DNA of 64,000 bases from Flavobacterium johnsoniae (GCF_030388325.1 NZ_CP103794.1:1984001-2048000); one strand, 5' to 3'. Positions 1 to 7,964 are shown, counted from the stretch's first letter. A program made the numbers and translations. The notes: generated by a model not told the origin, from the sequence alone.

Positions 1-1
1 A

Positions 2-1768
2 GATTTTAAACCAGACTCTGGAGTTATTTCTCAAGAGAAAGATATCAGAATGGGGTTTTTGCGTCAGGATATTGATTTTGAACAGGGAAGAACCGTTTTG
101 GAAGAAGCATACGAGGCTTTTACAGAAATCAAAGTTGTAGAAAAAAAACTAGAAGAAATCAACCATCAATTGGTTACCAGAACGGATTATGAAAGTGAAG
201 AATACGGCCAAATCATTGAAGATCTTTCTGATTACACACATCGTTTTGAACTTCTAGGCGGTTACAATTACGTAGGAGATACAGAAAAAATCCTTTTGGG
301 TTTAGGTTTTAAAAGAGAAGTATTCAATAATCAAACTGAAACATTTTCTGGAGGTTGGAGAATGCGTATCGAGCTTGCAAAACTTTTATTGCAATCTAAT
401 GATGTTTTGCTTCTGGATGAGCCAACCAACCACTTAGATATTGAAAGTATTATTTGGTTAGAAAACTTTCTTAGAAATTATCCAGGAGTTGTGGTAATTG
501 TATCGCATGATAAGATGTTTTTGGATAACGTTACCAACAGAACAATCGAAATTTCATTAGGGAAAGCATACGACTTCAATAAACCTTATTCTCAATATTT
601 AGAATTGCGTCATGAAATTCGCGAGAAACAACTAGCAACTCAAAAAAATCAGCAGAAAAAGATTGAGGAAACTGAAAAATTAATCGAGAAATTCCGTGCA
701 AAAGCTTCAAAGGCTTCAATGGCTCAATCGTTAATTAAAAAATTAGATAAAGTAGAAAGAATCGAAGTTGACGAGGATGACAATTCTGTAATGAATATCT
801 CTTTTCCTGTTTCTAAAGAACCTGGAAAAGTAGTAATTGAAGCAGAAAATGTTACGAAAGCTTACGGAGACAAAACGATTTTAAAAGATATAAGTTTATT
901 GGTTGAACGTGGAAGTAAAATTGCTTTTGTTGGACAAAATGGACAAGGAAAATCGACTTTCATTAAAGCTTTAGTAAATGAGTTTGAGTATACTGGAAAT
1001 ATCAAATTAGGACACAATGTGCAGTTAGGATATTTTGCTCAAAATCAAGCAGAATATTTAGATGGAGAAATTACTTTGCTTCAAACAATGGAAGATGCGG
1101 CAACCGACACAAACCGTATGAAAGTACGTGATATGTTAGGTTCTTTCTTGTTTCGCGGAGATGATGTAGAGAAAAAAGTAAAAGTACTTTCTGGAGGAGA
1201 ACGAAACCGTTTGGCGCTTTGTAAACTTTTATTACAGCCAATTAACGTATTGCTGATGGATGAGCCTACGAACCACTTAGATATTAAATCTAAAAATGTT
1301 TTAAAAGCGGCGCTTCAAAAATTTGGAGGAACTTTATTATTGGTTTCTCACGACAGGGATTTTCTTCAGGGAATGTCAAATATCGTTTACGAGTTTAAAG
1401 ATCAAAAAATCAAAGAATATCTGGGCGATATTAATTTCTTTTTAGAACAGCGTAATCTTGAAAATATGCGTGAAGTTGAAAAGAAAGATGTTGTAAAAAC
1501 AAATGCTCCAAAAGAAAATACGAAGGTTTCTTACGAAGATCAGAAAAAAGGAAAAACACTTCAAAATAGATTAAGTAAAATTGAAAGTCAAATTCAGCAA
1601 TTGGAAAAACAAATTCAGCACGACGATAAAATGCTGGAAACCAATTATGATAAACATATAGAAGATGCTTCATTTTTTACAGCTTACAACAAAAAGAAAG
1701 CCGATTTAGATCAATTATTAAGCGATTGGGAAATTGTGCAAGAAGAAATTGATAGCTTTAATGCATAG
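2..1768 (+). CDS. ABC-F family ATPase, 5' end outside window
   Basis: This is a soluble tandem-ATPase protein of the ABC-F family, whose members act on the ribosome (translation factors or antibiotic-target protection) rather than as transporters. The frame is open from base 2, so the start and the first Walker A motif lie left of the window. Visible are the first signature (FSGGWRMRI, near base 345), Walker B with VLLLDEPTNHLD (403-438), a lysine/glutamate-rich linker, the second Walker A GQNGQGKST (about 932-958), second signature LSGGERNRL (about 1190) and second Walker B VLLMDEPTNHLD (about 1246-1281). There are no membrane segments. A C-terminal coiled coil (about 1540-1760) resembles the Uup/YheS-type tail. 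The subgroup cannot be decided here, so no symbol is given. Confidence 0.95.
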   Translation, partial: DFKPDSGVISQEKDIRMGFLRQDIDFEQGRTVLEEAYEAFTEIKVVEKKLEEINHQLVTRTDYESEEYGQIIEDLSDYTHRFELLGGYNYVGDTEKILLGLGFKREVFNNQTETFSGGWRMRIELAKLLLQSNDVLLLDEPTNHLDIESIIWLENFLRNYPGVVVIVSHDKMFLDNVTNRTIEISLGKAYDFNKPYSQYLELRHEIREKQLATQKNQQKKIEETEKLIEKFRAKASKASMAQSLIKKLDKVERIEVDEDDNSVMNISFPVSKEPGKVVIEAENVTKAYGDKTILKDISLLVERGSKIAFVGQNGQGKSTFIKALVNEFEYTGNIKLGHNVQLGYFAQNQAEYLDGEITLLQTMEDAATDTNRMKVRDMLGSFLFRGDDVEKKVKVLSGGERNRLALCKLLLQPINVLLMDEPTNHLDIKSKNVLKAALQKFGGTLLLVSHDRDFLQGMSNIVYEFKDQKIKEYLGDINFFLEQRNLENMREVEKKDVVKTNAPKENTKVSYEDQKKGKTLQNRLSKIESQIQQLEKQIQHDDKMLETNYDKHIEDASFFTAYNKKKADLDQLLSDWEIVQEEIDSFNA

Positions 1769-1773
1769 TTTTT

Positions 1774-2010
1774 TTTCAGGTTTCAAGTTTTGCTAGGATG
1801 AGTAATTTTTAACGCAAAGTTCGCTAAGACTATTTTTTACTAATTGATATACATTGAGAATATTTAAGTTCGCAAAGCTTTGTCGATAAGCTTTGCGAAC
1901 TTTTCGTTTTTCATTAAGCCCTCAGATCAAAAATCTTAGCGAACTTTGCGTTAAAATATTCACTCAGTTCGAAACCTGAAACCTGAAACCTGAAACCTGA
2001 AACCTGAAAC
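1774..2010. repeat. Triple-nested intergenic palindrome
   Basis: Three inverted repeats are nested in one intergenic gap. The outer arms are TTTCAGGTTTCA (1774-1785) and TGAAACCTGAAA (1977-1988), the right one lying in about 5.5 tandem copies of AAACCTG (1972-2010). The middle arms are 23 bp and perfectly complementary (1807-1829 and 1934-1956). The inner hairpin is a perfect 15-bp stem (1866-1880 and 1888-1902) with a 7-nt loop. The structure lies between the 3' ends of convergent genes and could fold as one long cruciform or act as a bidirectional terminator; function is inferred only. Confidence 0.9.
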
Positions 2011-2013
2011 AAA

Positions 2014-2976
2014 CTACTTTATAATTCCAATAGATCTAGAATGTTCAATCGCTTGACTGCTATCTTTAAAATAACAAACAGAAACATTTAAGCTTTCTAA
2101 ATTCTTTAAAATTTTGGTCACTTCTTTTTTCTGAGATTTACCAGTTTGTCTAATATAAACCGCTATAACAGTTACTGGAAATATTTTGCAGATTCGCTCG
2201 TACAAAACTGGATCGTGTTGCGAATCGTCGCCCATTAAAACATATTTTAAAGTCGGATAAAATTCTACAACATGTTTTATTTTTTCATATTTATGATCGT
2301 GGTTTCCTCTGCCGCTCATAAAAAAATCGGTAATCCCTCTTTTGATATCTTTAAGTAAAAAAACTGCTTTTGGCAATTTGTTTATTTTAGTAAATTTTGC
2401 AATAAATCGGTACAAATTCCATTCACTACTTGAGATGTAGAAAAATGCATTTACTTCTTCAGTATTTTGACGTCCTGCAGAACTCAATGCTTGATAATGT
2501 GAAACAACATCTTTAAAAACTTTTCGGTCGTTTACATTTCTGAACAATAAAATATATAATTTTTTAAAGAAATTATTCGTGTGCGAAATCAAAAAAGTAT
2601 CGTCAATATCAGATATGATTCCGAGTTTTCCTTTGTGAGGTCTAATAAAACTGCCTTTGCAGGTTATAGTTTCATTGTTGTATTTCAAACTCACTTCATA
2701 AGGCATCCATCCAAAATGAGTTTCTTTTTCTAGCGGAATACAAAAATTGAAATAACCGTCATCTAAAGTTTTAGTATGAATTGTTTGGTCATTATAATGA
2801 AGATAAACATCGAAGTTTTTAATGGTTTTTATTCTAAATAAATTGAGAATTGAGCGGGCATTTTTTAAGTTTCGCCTCTGAAAATCATAATTGTTTTCTC
2901 TTCTTAAAACGTGTCCCATTACAATTAATTCTTGTTCATTAGCATAACCTCGATATAATTGTAGAATTGGTTTCAT
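2014..2976 (-). CDS. App1-type (DUF2183) phosphatidate phosphatase-like protein
   Basis: A 320-residue protein with the DUF2183/APP1 catalytic domain, a branch of the HAD superfamily whose yeast member App1 dephosphorylates phosphatidic acid. The nucleophile motif DIDDT is at residues 123-127 with D123 and D125 in the catalytic positions, and GDDSQHDP near residue 270 gives the distal HAD acidic motif. The first 115 residues form a beta-rich N-terminal region usual for bacterial members. No signal peptide is evident. It is transcribed divergently from a diacylglycerol-kinase-like gene only 60 bp away, a pairing that suggests both act on phosphatidate/diacylglycerol; the physiological substrate is inferred. 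Confidence 0.88.
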   Translation of the reverse strand: MKPILQLYRGYANEQELIVMGHVLRRENNYDFQRRNLKNARSILNLFRIKTIKNFDVYLHYNDQTIHTKTLDDGYFNFCIPLEKETHFGWMPYEVSLKYNNETITCKGSFIRPHKGKLGIISDIDDTFLISHTNNFFKKLYILLFRNVNDRKVFKDVVSHYQALSSAGRQNTEEVNAFFYISSSEWNLYRFIAKFTKINKLPKAVFLLKDIKRGITDFFMSGRGNHDHKYEKIKHVVEFYPTLKYVLMGDDSQHDPVLYERICKIFPVTVIAVYIRQTGKSQKKEVTKILKNLESLNVSVCYFKDSSQAIEHSRSIGIIK

Positions 2977-3036
2977 TTACGTACATTTATGTATACTGTA
3001 ATTTACTCAATTTAAATTATTTTTAAAAATAAAATT

Positions 3037-3906
3037 TTGAAAAAGAATATCCTATTTGTTGTCAATCCGATATCGGGTGACCTTGATAAAACCGATTTAG
3101 TTGGTGCTGTCGAAGAATTTGCAACCACAAATCATTTTGATCTGGAAGTTTATGAGACGACTGGAAAAAATGATATTAAAAATATTCAGACGCTTTATGA
3201 TAAATTCCTGCCAGAACGCATTATTGTTGCAGGCGGCGACGGAACTATCAAAATGGTTGCTGAAGCTATGGAAGAACATGATGTTATAATTGGAATTTTG
3301 CCTGCAGGTTCGGCAAACGGACTTTCGGTAGATTTAAATTTACCAGATGGAATCGAAGAAAATCTAAAAGTTGCCTTTTTAAATCATTATATCGAAATGG
3401 ATATGATTTGTATTAACGGCAAAAAAAGTATTCATTTAAGCGATCTTGGTCTTAATGCCAACTTGGTTAAAAACTATGAAGAAAGTGACGTTAGAGGTTT
3501 CTGGGGATATGCCTTGCAAGCTTTTACGACACTTAAAGAATCAGAAGAACCTTTTGTGGCAACTATATCTGCGAATAATAAAATTGTAGAACATACGGCA
3601 AGAATGATTGTTGTGGCTAATTCGCAAAAATACGGAACTGGTGTAATCATAAATCCAAACGGTTCTATGAATGACGGAAAGTTTGAATTGGTAATTTTAA
3701 AAAGCCTCGATTTATTATTAATCGGAAAAATTATTACCGGAAATATGCCAATTGATTCAGATGATATTATCATAATTTCAACCGACAAAGCAGAAATAAA
3801 AACCGATTATCCCGTGAATTTTCAAATTGATGGAGAATATTGCGGAGCGCAGAAATCTTTAGAAATTCATATTTTGCATAAGCAAATGAAAATTGCAGTT
3901 CCTTAG
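3037..3906 (+). CDS. Diacylglycerol kinase-family lipid kinase
   Basis: A 289-residue member of the DAGK/YegS lipid kinase family, which phosphorylates diacylglycerol or related lipids with ATP. The nucleotide-binding signature VAGGDGT is at residues 64-70, followed by PAGSANGLS at 89-97, both family hallmarks; an N-terminal VVNPISG strand-loop (residues 8-14) matches the usual start of the fold. The start is TTG at 3037-3039: it gives the expected MKKNILFVVNP beginning and no in-frame ATG fits better. It is divergent from the App1-like phosphatase, so the pair could cycle diacylglycerol and phosphatidate (inference). The exact lipid substrate cannot be read from the sequence. Confidence 0.92.
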   Translation: MKKNILFVVNPISGDLDKTDLVGAVEEFATTNHFDLEVYETTGKNDIKNIQTLYDKFLPERIIVAGGDGTIKMVAEAMEEHDVIIGILPAGSANGLSVDLNLPDGIEENLKVAFLNHYIEMDMICINGKKSIHLSDLGLNANLVKNYEESDVRGFWGYALQAFTTLKESEEPFVATISANNKIVEHTARMIVVANSQKYGTGVIINPNGSMNDGKFELVILKSLDLLLIGKIITGNMPIDSDDIIIISTDKAEIKTDYPVNFQIDGEYCGAQKSLEIHILHKQMKIAVP

Positions 3907-3952
3907 ATTTTAGAATTAATTCTTTATTGAAAGATGTTATCAGTTATGAATT

Positions 3953-4098
3953 ATGCCGCTCCGCTGGAGCTTCTTTATTCTAATCACTTATTTTCTATAA
4001 ATATTACGCTCTTCCAGAGCTCAAAAAAGCTCCGGTAGGAGTGAAATATTTATAGAGATCTATCTACAAAAAAACTAAAAGCTCCAGCGGAGCGGCAT
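3953..4098. repeat. Long palindromic intergenic repeat, GCTCC-type
   Basis: Perfect 20-bp outer arms (3953-3972 and 4079-4098) enclose a perfect 12-bp inner pair TCTATAAATATT / AATATTTATAGA (3994-4005 and 4045-4056) and a short GCTC/GAGC core. A second, diverged member of the family lies at about 19306-19416, sharing GTGAAATATTT-TAGA and the GCTCC/GGAGC arms. It fills the gap between two convergent genes. It carries no coding capacity and looks like a dispersed non-autonomous element. Confidence 0.9.
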
Positions 4099-4102
4099 AT
4101 TA

Positions 4103-5248
4103 TTACTTAAATGGATTTCTTTCCTGCCATTCTGTTTTAGGTTCTAAATAATTAAAAAACCTAGAAATGTTATGGTTAATTAATGCATTACTATGCGTAA
4201 TTAAGCCATACATTTTTACTGGTTTTGCTCCAACAGAACTTTTGATTTCTAGCGCAGTTCTGGCAAAAACAATTTCTCGAAAGCCTTTTTTAATAGAATA
4301 GGCAATCATATCGTACAGCATATTCAAATACAGCATTTTTTCACGCTGAACACTTTCGTCATAACCTAAAAAATAAGTATCCATTACATTGCCGTTTTTT
4401 ATTAAAGTATTGAAACCAATTAATTTTTCATCTAAAAAATAACCGTAAAGAAGAAAATCTTCGCCCATAATTTCTTTGAAAAAACTAAAGTGATTTCTAG
4501 CTAGAAAAAAAGTATTAAAAGGAGCATTTTTAGCCACATGAAAGTACAAATCGTAAATAATGTCTTCATATTGCTTAATGTCAGAAAGTGACATTTGCTT
4601 TTTTGCAATTCCTTCCGATTTTTTTCGCGCGCGTTTATATTGATCTCGGTATTTTTTAGATAAAGCATCAATATAATCTTGTTCGGTTTTCCAGTTTTCA
4701 TTGATTTCGAAAATCATGTTGGGCTGAGTCGAAAACGTGTAGTTGTTTTTAAATTCAGCTTGCAAAGGTTCGATTTCTTTTGCAGTAAAATCTTTTATAC
4801 TCGTTATATGAACTTTTTTTCCGCTTTCTTTTAAATTTTTCTTTAGTTGATTAATTGCTTTATGAAGAGTTTTAATCGCCTTTGATTGCTTGATTTTTGG
4901 ATCAAAAACAAAAGCGTTTTGACCTGTGAGCATATTATTTCCAACAAATAAAACATGCGAAGCAAAATTCTTTAAAGCAAAATTACGAACAGAAGTTTTC
5001 AAACACTTATCGCGCTCTCCAAAAGATTCTAGTTTTTCTGCAAATAAAAATTGCGTTAAAACAATTCCGACTAGTTTTTTTTCTTCAAAAATTCCGATAA
5101 AATGGCAAGTCATATTTACTGGAGAAGAGTTTTCCAGAACTTCAAGATATTCTCTTGTCAAAAAGACATTATTTTCTGCAAGCGAATTCCATTCTGAAGG
5201 TAGCAGAGAAGCACTTTTGTAAATTTGGAAAGAAAAAGTTGTGTTCAA
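4103..5248 (-). CDS. FemAB/GNAT-like acyltransferase
   Basis: A 381-residue cytoplasmic protein that resembles FemAB-like and BioF2-type GNAT acyltransferases, enzymes that move amino-acyl or acetyl groups onto cell-wall or small-molecule acceptors. Supporting features are the duplicated GNAT-like layout, a basic linker (KKYRDQYKRARKKSEG, about residues 199-214) that precedes the second domain in such proteins, and a C-terminal core with LLYGYFLDEKLIGFN and YLNMLYDMIAY elements. No signal peptide or membrane segment is seen. It stands alone, transcribed towards the palindromic repeat. Donor and acceptor are unknown, and the family assignment is by general resemblance rather than a single diagnostic motif. 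Confidence 0.65.
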   Translation of the reverse strand: MNTTFSFQIYKSASLLPSEWNSLAENNVFLTREYLEVLENSSPVNMTCHFIGIFEEKKLVGIVLTQFLFAEKLESFGERDKCLKTSVRNFALKNFASHVLFVGNNMLTGQNAFVFDPKIKQSKAIKTLHKAINQLKKNLKESGKKVHITSIKDFTAKEIEPLQAEFKNNYTFSTQPNMIFEINENWKTEQDYIDALSKKYRDQYKRARKKSEGIAKKQMSLSDIKQYEDIIYDLYFHVAKNAPFNTFFLARNHFSFFKEIMGEDFLLYGYFLDEKLIGFNTLIKNGNVMDTYFLGYDESVQREKMLYLNMLYDMIAYSIKKGFREIVFARTALEIKSSVGAKPVKMYGLITHSNALINHNISRFFNYLEPKTEWQERNPFK

Positions 5249-5268
5249 GAGAGTAGACTAATTTCGTC

Positions 5269-5276
5269 AAAATTAG
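5269..5276 (-). promoter_or_regulatory. Putative -7 element for the FemAB/GNAT-like gene
   Basis: On the minus strand this reads TAATTTTG, matching the Bacteroidota TAnnTTTG -7 box, about 20 bases upstream of the start codon at 5248. No TTG -33 box is present at 17-23 bases, so the call rests on one element. Confidence 0.4.
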
Positions 5277-5320
5277 ATAATAATTGTAATAACTAACTTT
5301 CTTTAAGTTATTATTAAGAA

Positions 5321-5352
5321 AAACTCGTTTGATTCTTAAACCAAACGAGTTT
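5321..5352 (-). terminator. Rho-independent terminator of the DUF1761 gene
   Basis: A perfect 11-bp stem (AAACTCGTTTG 5321-5331, CAAACGAGTTT 5342-5352) with a 10-nt loop sits 12 bases past the stop codon of the minus-strand gene ending at 5364. Read on the minus strand it is followed by a T run. Confidence 0.75.
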
Positions 5353-5363
5353 CTATATTTAGT

Positions 5364-5852
5364 TTATGCGAAAGCACAGATAATTCCGCCCATTAATGTT
5401 AGTGAAACCATCCAATATCCAGCATGAATAAAAATATATTTCCAAGATTTTCTTTCGAATAATCCATTAATCCCGATAAGTGGAAAAGCAAAAAATAATC
5501 CAGACATAAATCCGTGTAAAGCTCCATGTTTGAATGTTCTGTAAGCAGTGCCGTAATCTGCCATAAAAGCAGCAAAAGAAGGTTTAGCGCTTGCTATTAA
5601 TGGTGGTCCGCCAACCATTCCGACTGCTCCAGATTGATGAATTGTCAAAGACATTAAAGTCATCGAAATCATTAAAGCAAAAATGTAAGTAAACCCAAAA
5701 ATCTTGAGCATATTTCCATTTCTAAGTTCTTCTTGGGTGAATTTGTTTTCTCTCATCCAGATCGTTCCAAACACTTTTGGGTTATACCAGATAAAACCAA
5801 CAATAAGCGTTACAACAGCCGAAATCAGGAATGCGTAAAAGTTAATTTCCAT
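5364..5852 (-). CDS. DUF1761 membrane protein
   Basis: A 162-residue integral membrane protein of the DUF1761 family, function unknown. Family features are the N-terminal segment VVTLIVGFIWYNPKVFG ahead of a conserved W-M region (residues about 13-35), then three further hydrophobic segments around residues 50-70, 105-128 and 140-160. No enzymatic motif is visible. It has its own terminator and a -7-like box (TACATTTG on the minus strand, 5880-5887) upstream, so it is probably a single-gene unit. Confidence 0.85.
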   Translation of the reverse strand: MEINFYAFLISAVVTLIVGFIWYNPKVFGTIWMRENKFTQEELRNGNMLKIFGFTYIFALMISMTLMSLTIHQSGAVGMVGGPPLIASAKPSFAAFMADYGTAYRTFKHGALHGFMSGLFFAFPLIGINGLFERKSWKYIFIHAGYWMVSLTLMGGIICAFA

Positions 5853-6196
5853 AATGTGAGGTTTTTAGAATTAGTTAGTCAAATGTAGTTAAAAATAGGT
5901 TATAATGAGTATGTTTTAAAATTGAAAGATAAAACCTGTTAAATAATTATTTATTAACAGATTGTCGACATTATGAGTATTATATCTATGAAATCCATAA
6001 TTTAGCCTACGAATTAAGAGACAAATCGATCTATAGAATATCTCATATTTTTCTTGGAGAAAAACAAAAGAAGAAATGTCTTTTAGCACAAACATAACCA
6101 AAAAAATAAATTACAATTGTTACCCAAAATTAATCGTGCTTATGAATGAATTTTACACTCGTTAAAAAAGTTGATTAAATATATTTAGTTAATTGC

Positions 6197-6221
6197 AAAA
6201 CCGTAACTCGTTTACGGTTTT
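6197..6221 (+). terminator. Plus-strand terminator without an assigned gene
   Basis: A perfect 10-bp stem AAAACCGTAA (6197-6206) / TTACGGTTTT (6212-6221) with loop CTCGT is followed by a long T-rich run to about 6230. The nearest plus-strand gene upstream ends at 3906, so the transcript it ends is not identified; an unannotated small RNA or relic gene at 5880-6190 is possible. Confidence 0.7.
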
Positions 6222-6332
6222 TTGTTTTTTTAGAACGGATGATATTTCAAAAAAAATAACATTTAATTTAGAAAGGTTTTTTTATGTTTGTCTAAAAATT
6301 TTATAACTTTAATATAAACATTTAAGAGAGAA

Positions 6333-6348
6333 AGCCGAGTGATCGGCT
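6333..6348 (+). promoter_or_regulatory. 5' leader hairpin (AGCCGA-GTGA-TCGGCT)
   Basis: A perfect 6-bp GC-rich stem (6333-6338 and 6343-6348) with a GTGA loop lies 29 bases before the ATG at 6378, in otherwise very AT-rich DNA. Its position and compactness suggest a structured mRNA leader or 5' stabiliser of the small gene. The GTG in the loop is an unlikely start because it would place the hairpin inside the coding region. Confidence 0.5.
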
Positions 6349-6377
6349 GTATTACTAACCAATTAAAAATAGAAATT

Positions 6378-6683
6378 ATGACACTACAATATCAAGGTGA
6401 ACAATACGGAAAATCTGCAATTTTTACGATTAGAATTATTGGTAATAATTTATCAAAAAGTAGTTCAAATTATCAGATTGATCTTTTGGTAAACGATAAA
6501 AAAGTACCAACTTTTACAACTGAAATTCACCAAAGTCTTTCAAATTGCTTAAAAGAAATTTATTTGTTTAGAAAGCACAACGGAATCAAATTTGACGAAT
6601 CATCAGAAAAGATTGTTTCACTTTATGTTCCTTACGATAGAGTCTTGTTCAACCACAATAAATATGCTTTATTCAGAGCATAA
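6378..6683 (+). CDS. Small hypothetical protein (101 aa)
   Basis: A 101-residue soluble protein with no family I recognise. It begins MTLQYQGEQYGKSAIFTIRI and is predicted mainly beta at the start, followed by a segment with conserved-looking charged residues (DRVLFNHNKYALFRA at the end). The ATG at 6378 is chosen over the in-frame GTG at 6339 because the latter lies in a leader hairpin and the region between has no coding character. It is transcribed alone, preceded by a structured leader and followed by a rho-independent terminator at 6704-6728, which supports a real, independently expressed gene. Confidence 0.75.
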   Translation: MTLQYQGEQYGKSAIFTIRIIGNNLSKSSSNYQIDLLVNDKKVPTFTTEIHQSLSNCLKEIYLFRKHNGIKFDESSEKIVSLYVPYDRVLFNHNKYALFRA

Positions 6684-6703
6684 TTTTTCTCAAAATAAGA
6701 TTT

Positions 6704-6728
6704 AAAGACCATCTAAAAAATGGTCTTT
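6704..6728 (+). terminator. Rho-independent terminator of the 101-aa protein gene
   Basis: A 9-bp perfect stem AAAGACCAT (6704-6712) / ATGGTCTTT (6720-6728), 7-nt loop, followed by a T run to 6732. It begins 21 bases past the stop codon. Confidence 0.85.
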
Positions 6729-6739
6729 TTTTATATAAA

Positions 6740-6767
6740 AAAAGCTTCAGAGAAATCTGAAGCTTTT
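6740..6767. terminator. Hairpin of the repeated AGCTTCAGA terminator family
   Basis: A perfect 12-bp stem (6740-6751 and 6756-6767) with GAAA loop and A/T runs on both sides, 23 bases past the stop of the minus-strand gene ending at 6790. It belongs to a family present seven times in the window; this copy is inverted relative to the others. Confidence 0.8.
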
Positions 6768-6789
6768 TAATTTATGATAAGACAAATAC

Positions 6790-7884
6790 TTAAAAATTAG
6801 TATTTACTTTTTTAGAACGATCTGCGATATAAGAAATCAGCCAAGTAACTTGTCCGTCTTTTACAAAATAAACTTTTTTAGAATTTAAATTTGGAATACC
6901 TTCTAGACAAGTTGTTAAGATATTATTTGCCGAAATAAGATACGCCTGATCATACGTTTTTAAAACTCTTTCTGCTTCTTTATTGGTTTTAGCAAGGTTT
7001 GTAAACTTATTGAAGTTGTTTTTTAAGATAGCATCGTAATTGATAATGTCTTCCATTGTCAAAGTAACATAATGCTCTTTTACGTTTTCATTATAATAAA
7101 GTGTTGAAAAAGCCCAAACAGCGCCTCCAGATAAATAAACTTTATCTTTTTTAGCCAAAAGCGGATTTGCATCAATCATTTCTTTTACTTTTTTACGAAG
7201 AATCGGATTGTAATCAAAAGATTTTTCTTGATATGTTGACATATCATTTGCCTGATTTGGATTTGCTACCGTTTTCTTTACAGCATCTGTAAGTGTCATT
7301 GTTCCGAAATCTAATTCTAACGGAATGAACTCTAATTTGTTATCGTCAAGTTCGTCAATATATCCACCTTTTGTAGTTTGAGCGCCGATGTCTAAAAGGA
7401 AAGCGTTTGCATAATCAACAGGAGGCATAGCGCCTTTAACCAAAGTTTTAGCTTCTTCGTTAACATTAAGAACGTCAAGATTTTTGTCTGTTAACATTTT
7501 GATTTTGTTTTTCAAAACATCAACATTGCTTGCAGATGCAAAAACTGGAGCGGCAACGATGAAAATATTTTCATCAAGAATTTTATAATCGGTTCTGATT
7601 TTCTTCAACTGATCTACAACAATTACACTTGTTTTATTAATGTCTTCTTGAGTCAACTGACCGTTAGCGCCAATATGATCAGCGAATGGAATTCTATCTG
7701 TCCAGAAAGAAAGAATTTTGTAATCAGCTTTTCTGATATTATTCACATCAAGAACAGAAACTTTAATCGCTCTACGTCCGATTTCAATTCCAGCATAAAT
7801 GCTTTTTTGAGAGAATGAATTGATAGAAAAAAATAAACTGACTAGAATAAAAAATAAAATTTGGGGATTGTTTTTTTTAAGCAT
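6790..7884 (-). CDS. Exported Ppx/GppA-like (ASKHA-fold) protein
   Basis: A 364-residue protein that resembles exopolyphosphatase/pppGpp phosphatase (Ppx/GppA) of the actin-like ATPase superfamily. Family elements occur in order: phosphate-1 loop YAGIEIGRRAIKVSVLDV, a VAAPVFAS strand, LNVNEEAKTLV (counterpart of the Ppx GEEEA motif), phosphate-2 FLLDIGAQTTKGG, and VYLSGGAVWA. Unusually, the chosen start gives an N-terminal signal peptide (LKKNN, hydrophobic core ILFFILVSLFFSINSFS, then Q), so it seems to be exported. The ATG at 7882-7884 is preferred over ATG 7975-7977 because that one lies upstream of the likely transcription start (TATCTTTG, 7965-7972). Phosphate-2 lacks the second glycine pair of active Ppx, so it could be a binding protein without hydrolytic activity. 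Confidence 0.8.
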   Translation of the reverse strand: MLKKNNPQILFFILVSLFFSINSFSQKSIYAGIEIGRRAIKVSVLDVNNIRKADYKILSFWTDRIPFADHIGANGQLTQEDINKTSVIVVDQLKKIRTDYKILDENIFIVAAPVFASASNVDVLKNKIKMLTDKNLDVLNVNEEAKTLVKGAMPPVDYANAFLLDIGAQTTKGGYIDELDDNKLEFIPLELDFGTMTLTDAVKKTVANPNQANDMSTYQEKSFDYNPILRKKVKEMIDANPLLAKKDKVYLSGGAVWAFSTLYYNENVKEHYVTLTMEDIINYDAILKNNFNKFTNLAKTNKEAERVLKTYDQAYLISANNILTTCLEGIPNLNSKKVYFVKDGQVTWLISYIADRSKKVNTNF

Positions 7885-7964
7885 TGTGTTGTAATAAAAT
7901 TTAAAATAAAGAATGTTCAATAATTGGTTTTTCTCCCATTCAAAATAGGGGGCATTTGCGAGCG

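Larger units (their letters stand above)
5853..6377. other. 525-bp non-coding gap with an unpaired terminator
   Basis: No convincing gene was found. A plus-strand frame open from 5933 to 6094 has no start codon and ends in the peptide FLGEKQKKKCLLAQT; it could be a gene remnant but has no recognised family. A strong plus-strand terminator at 6197-6221 has no obvious gene to serve. The right part holds the leader of the gene starting at 6378, including the AGCCGA hairpin at 6333-6348. Confidence 0.6.

Noticed and set aside
1972..2010. Tandem AAACCTG units as a possible CRISPR-like array
   Set aside because: The unit is 7 bp with no spacers, and it is one arm of an inverted repeat; no cas gene is present.
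5916..6101. Minus-strand reading frame of 61 codons
   Set aside because: Low-complexity composition, no family, and it lies in a gap whose signals (terminator) run on the other strand.
6339..6377. GTG at 6339 as start of the 101-aa protein
   Set aside because: It lies in the loop of a leader hairpin; ATG 6378 has an ordinary A-rich leader.
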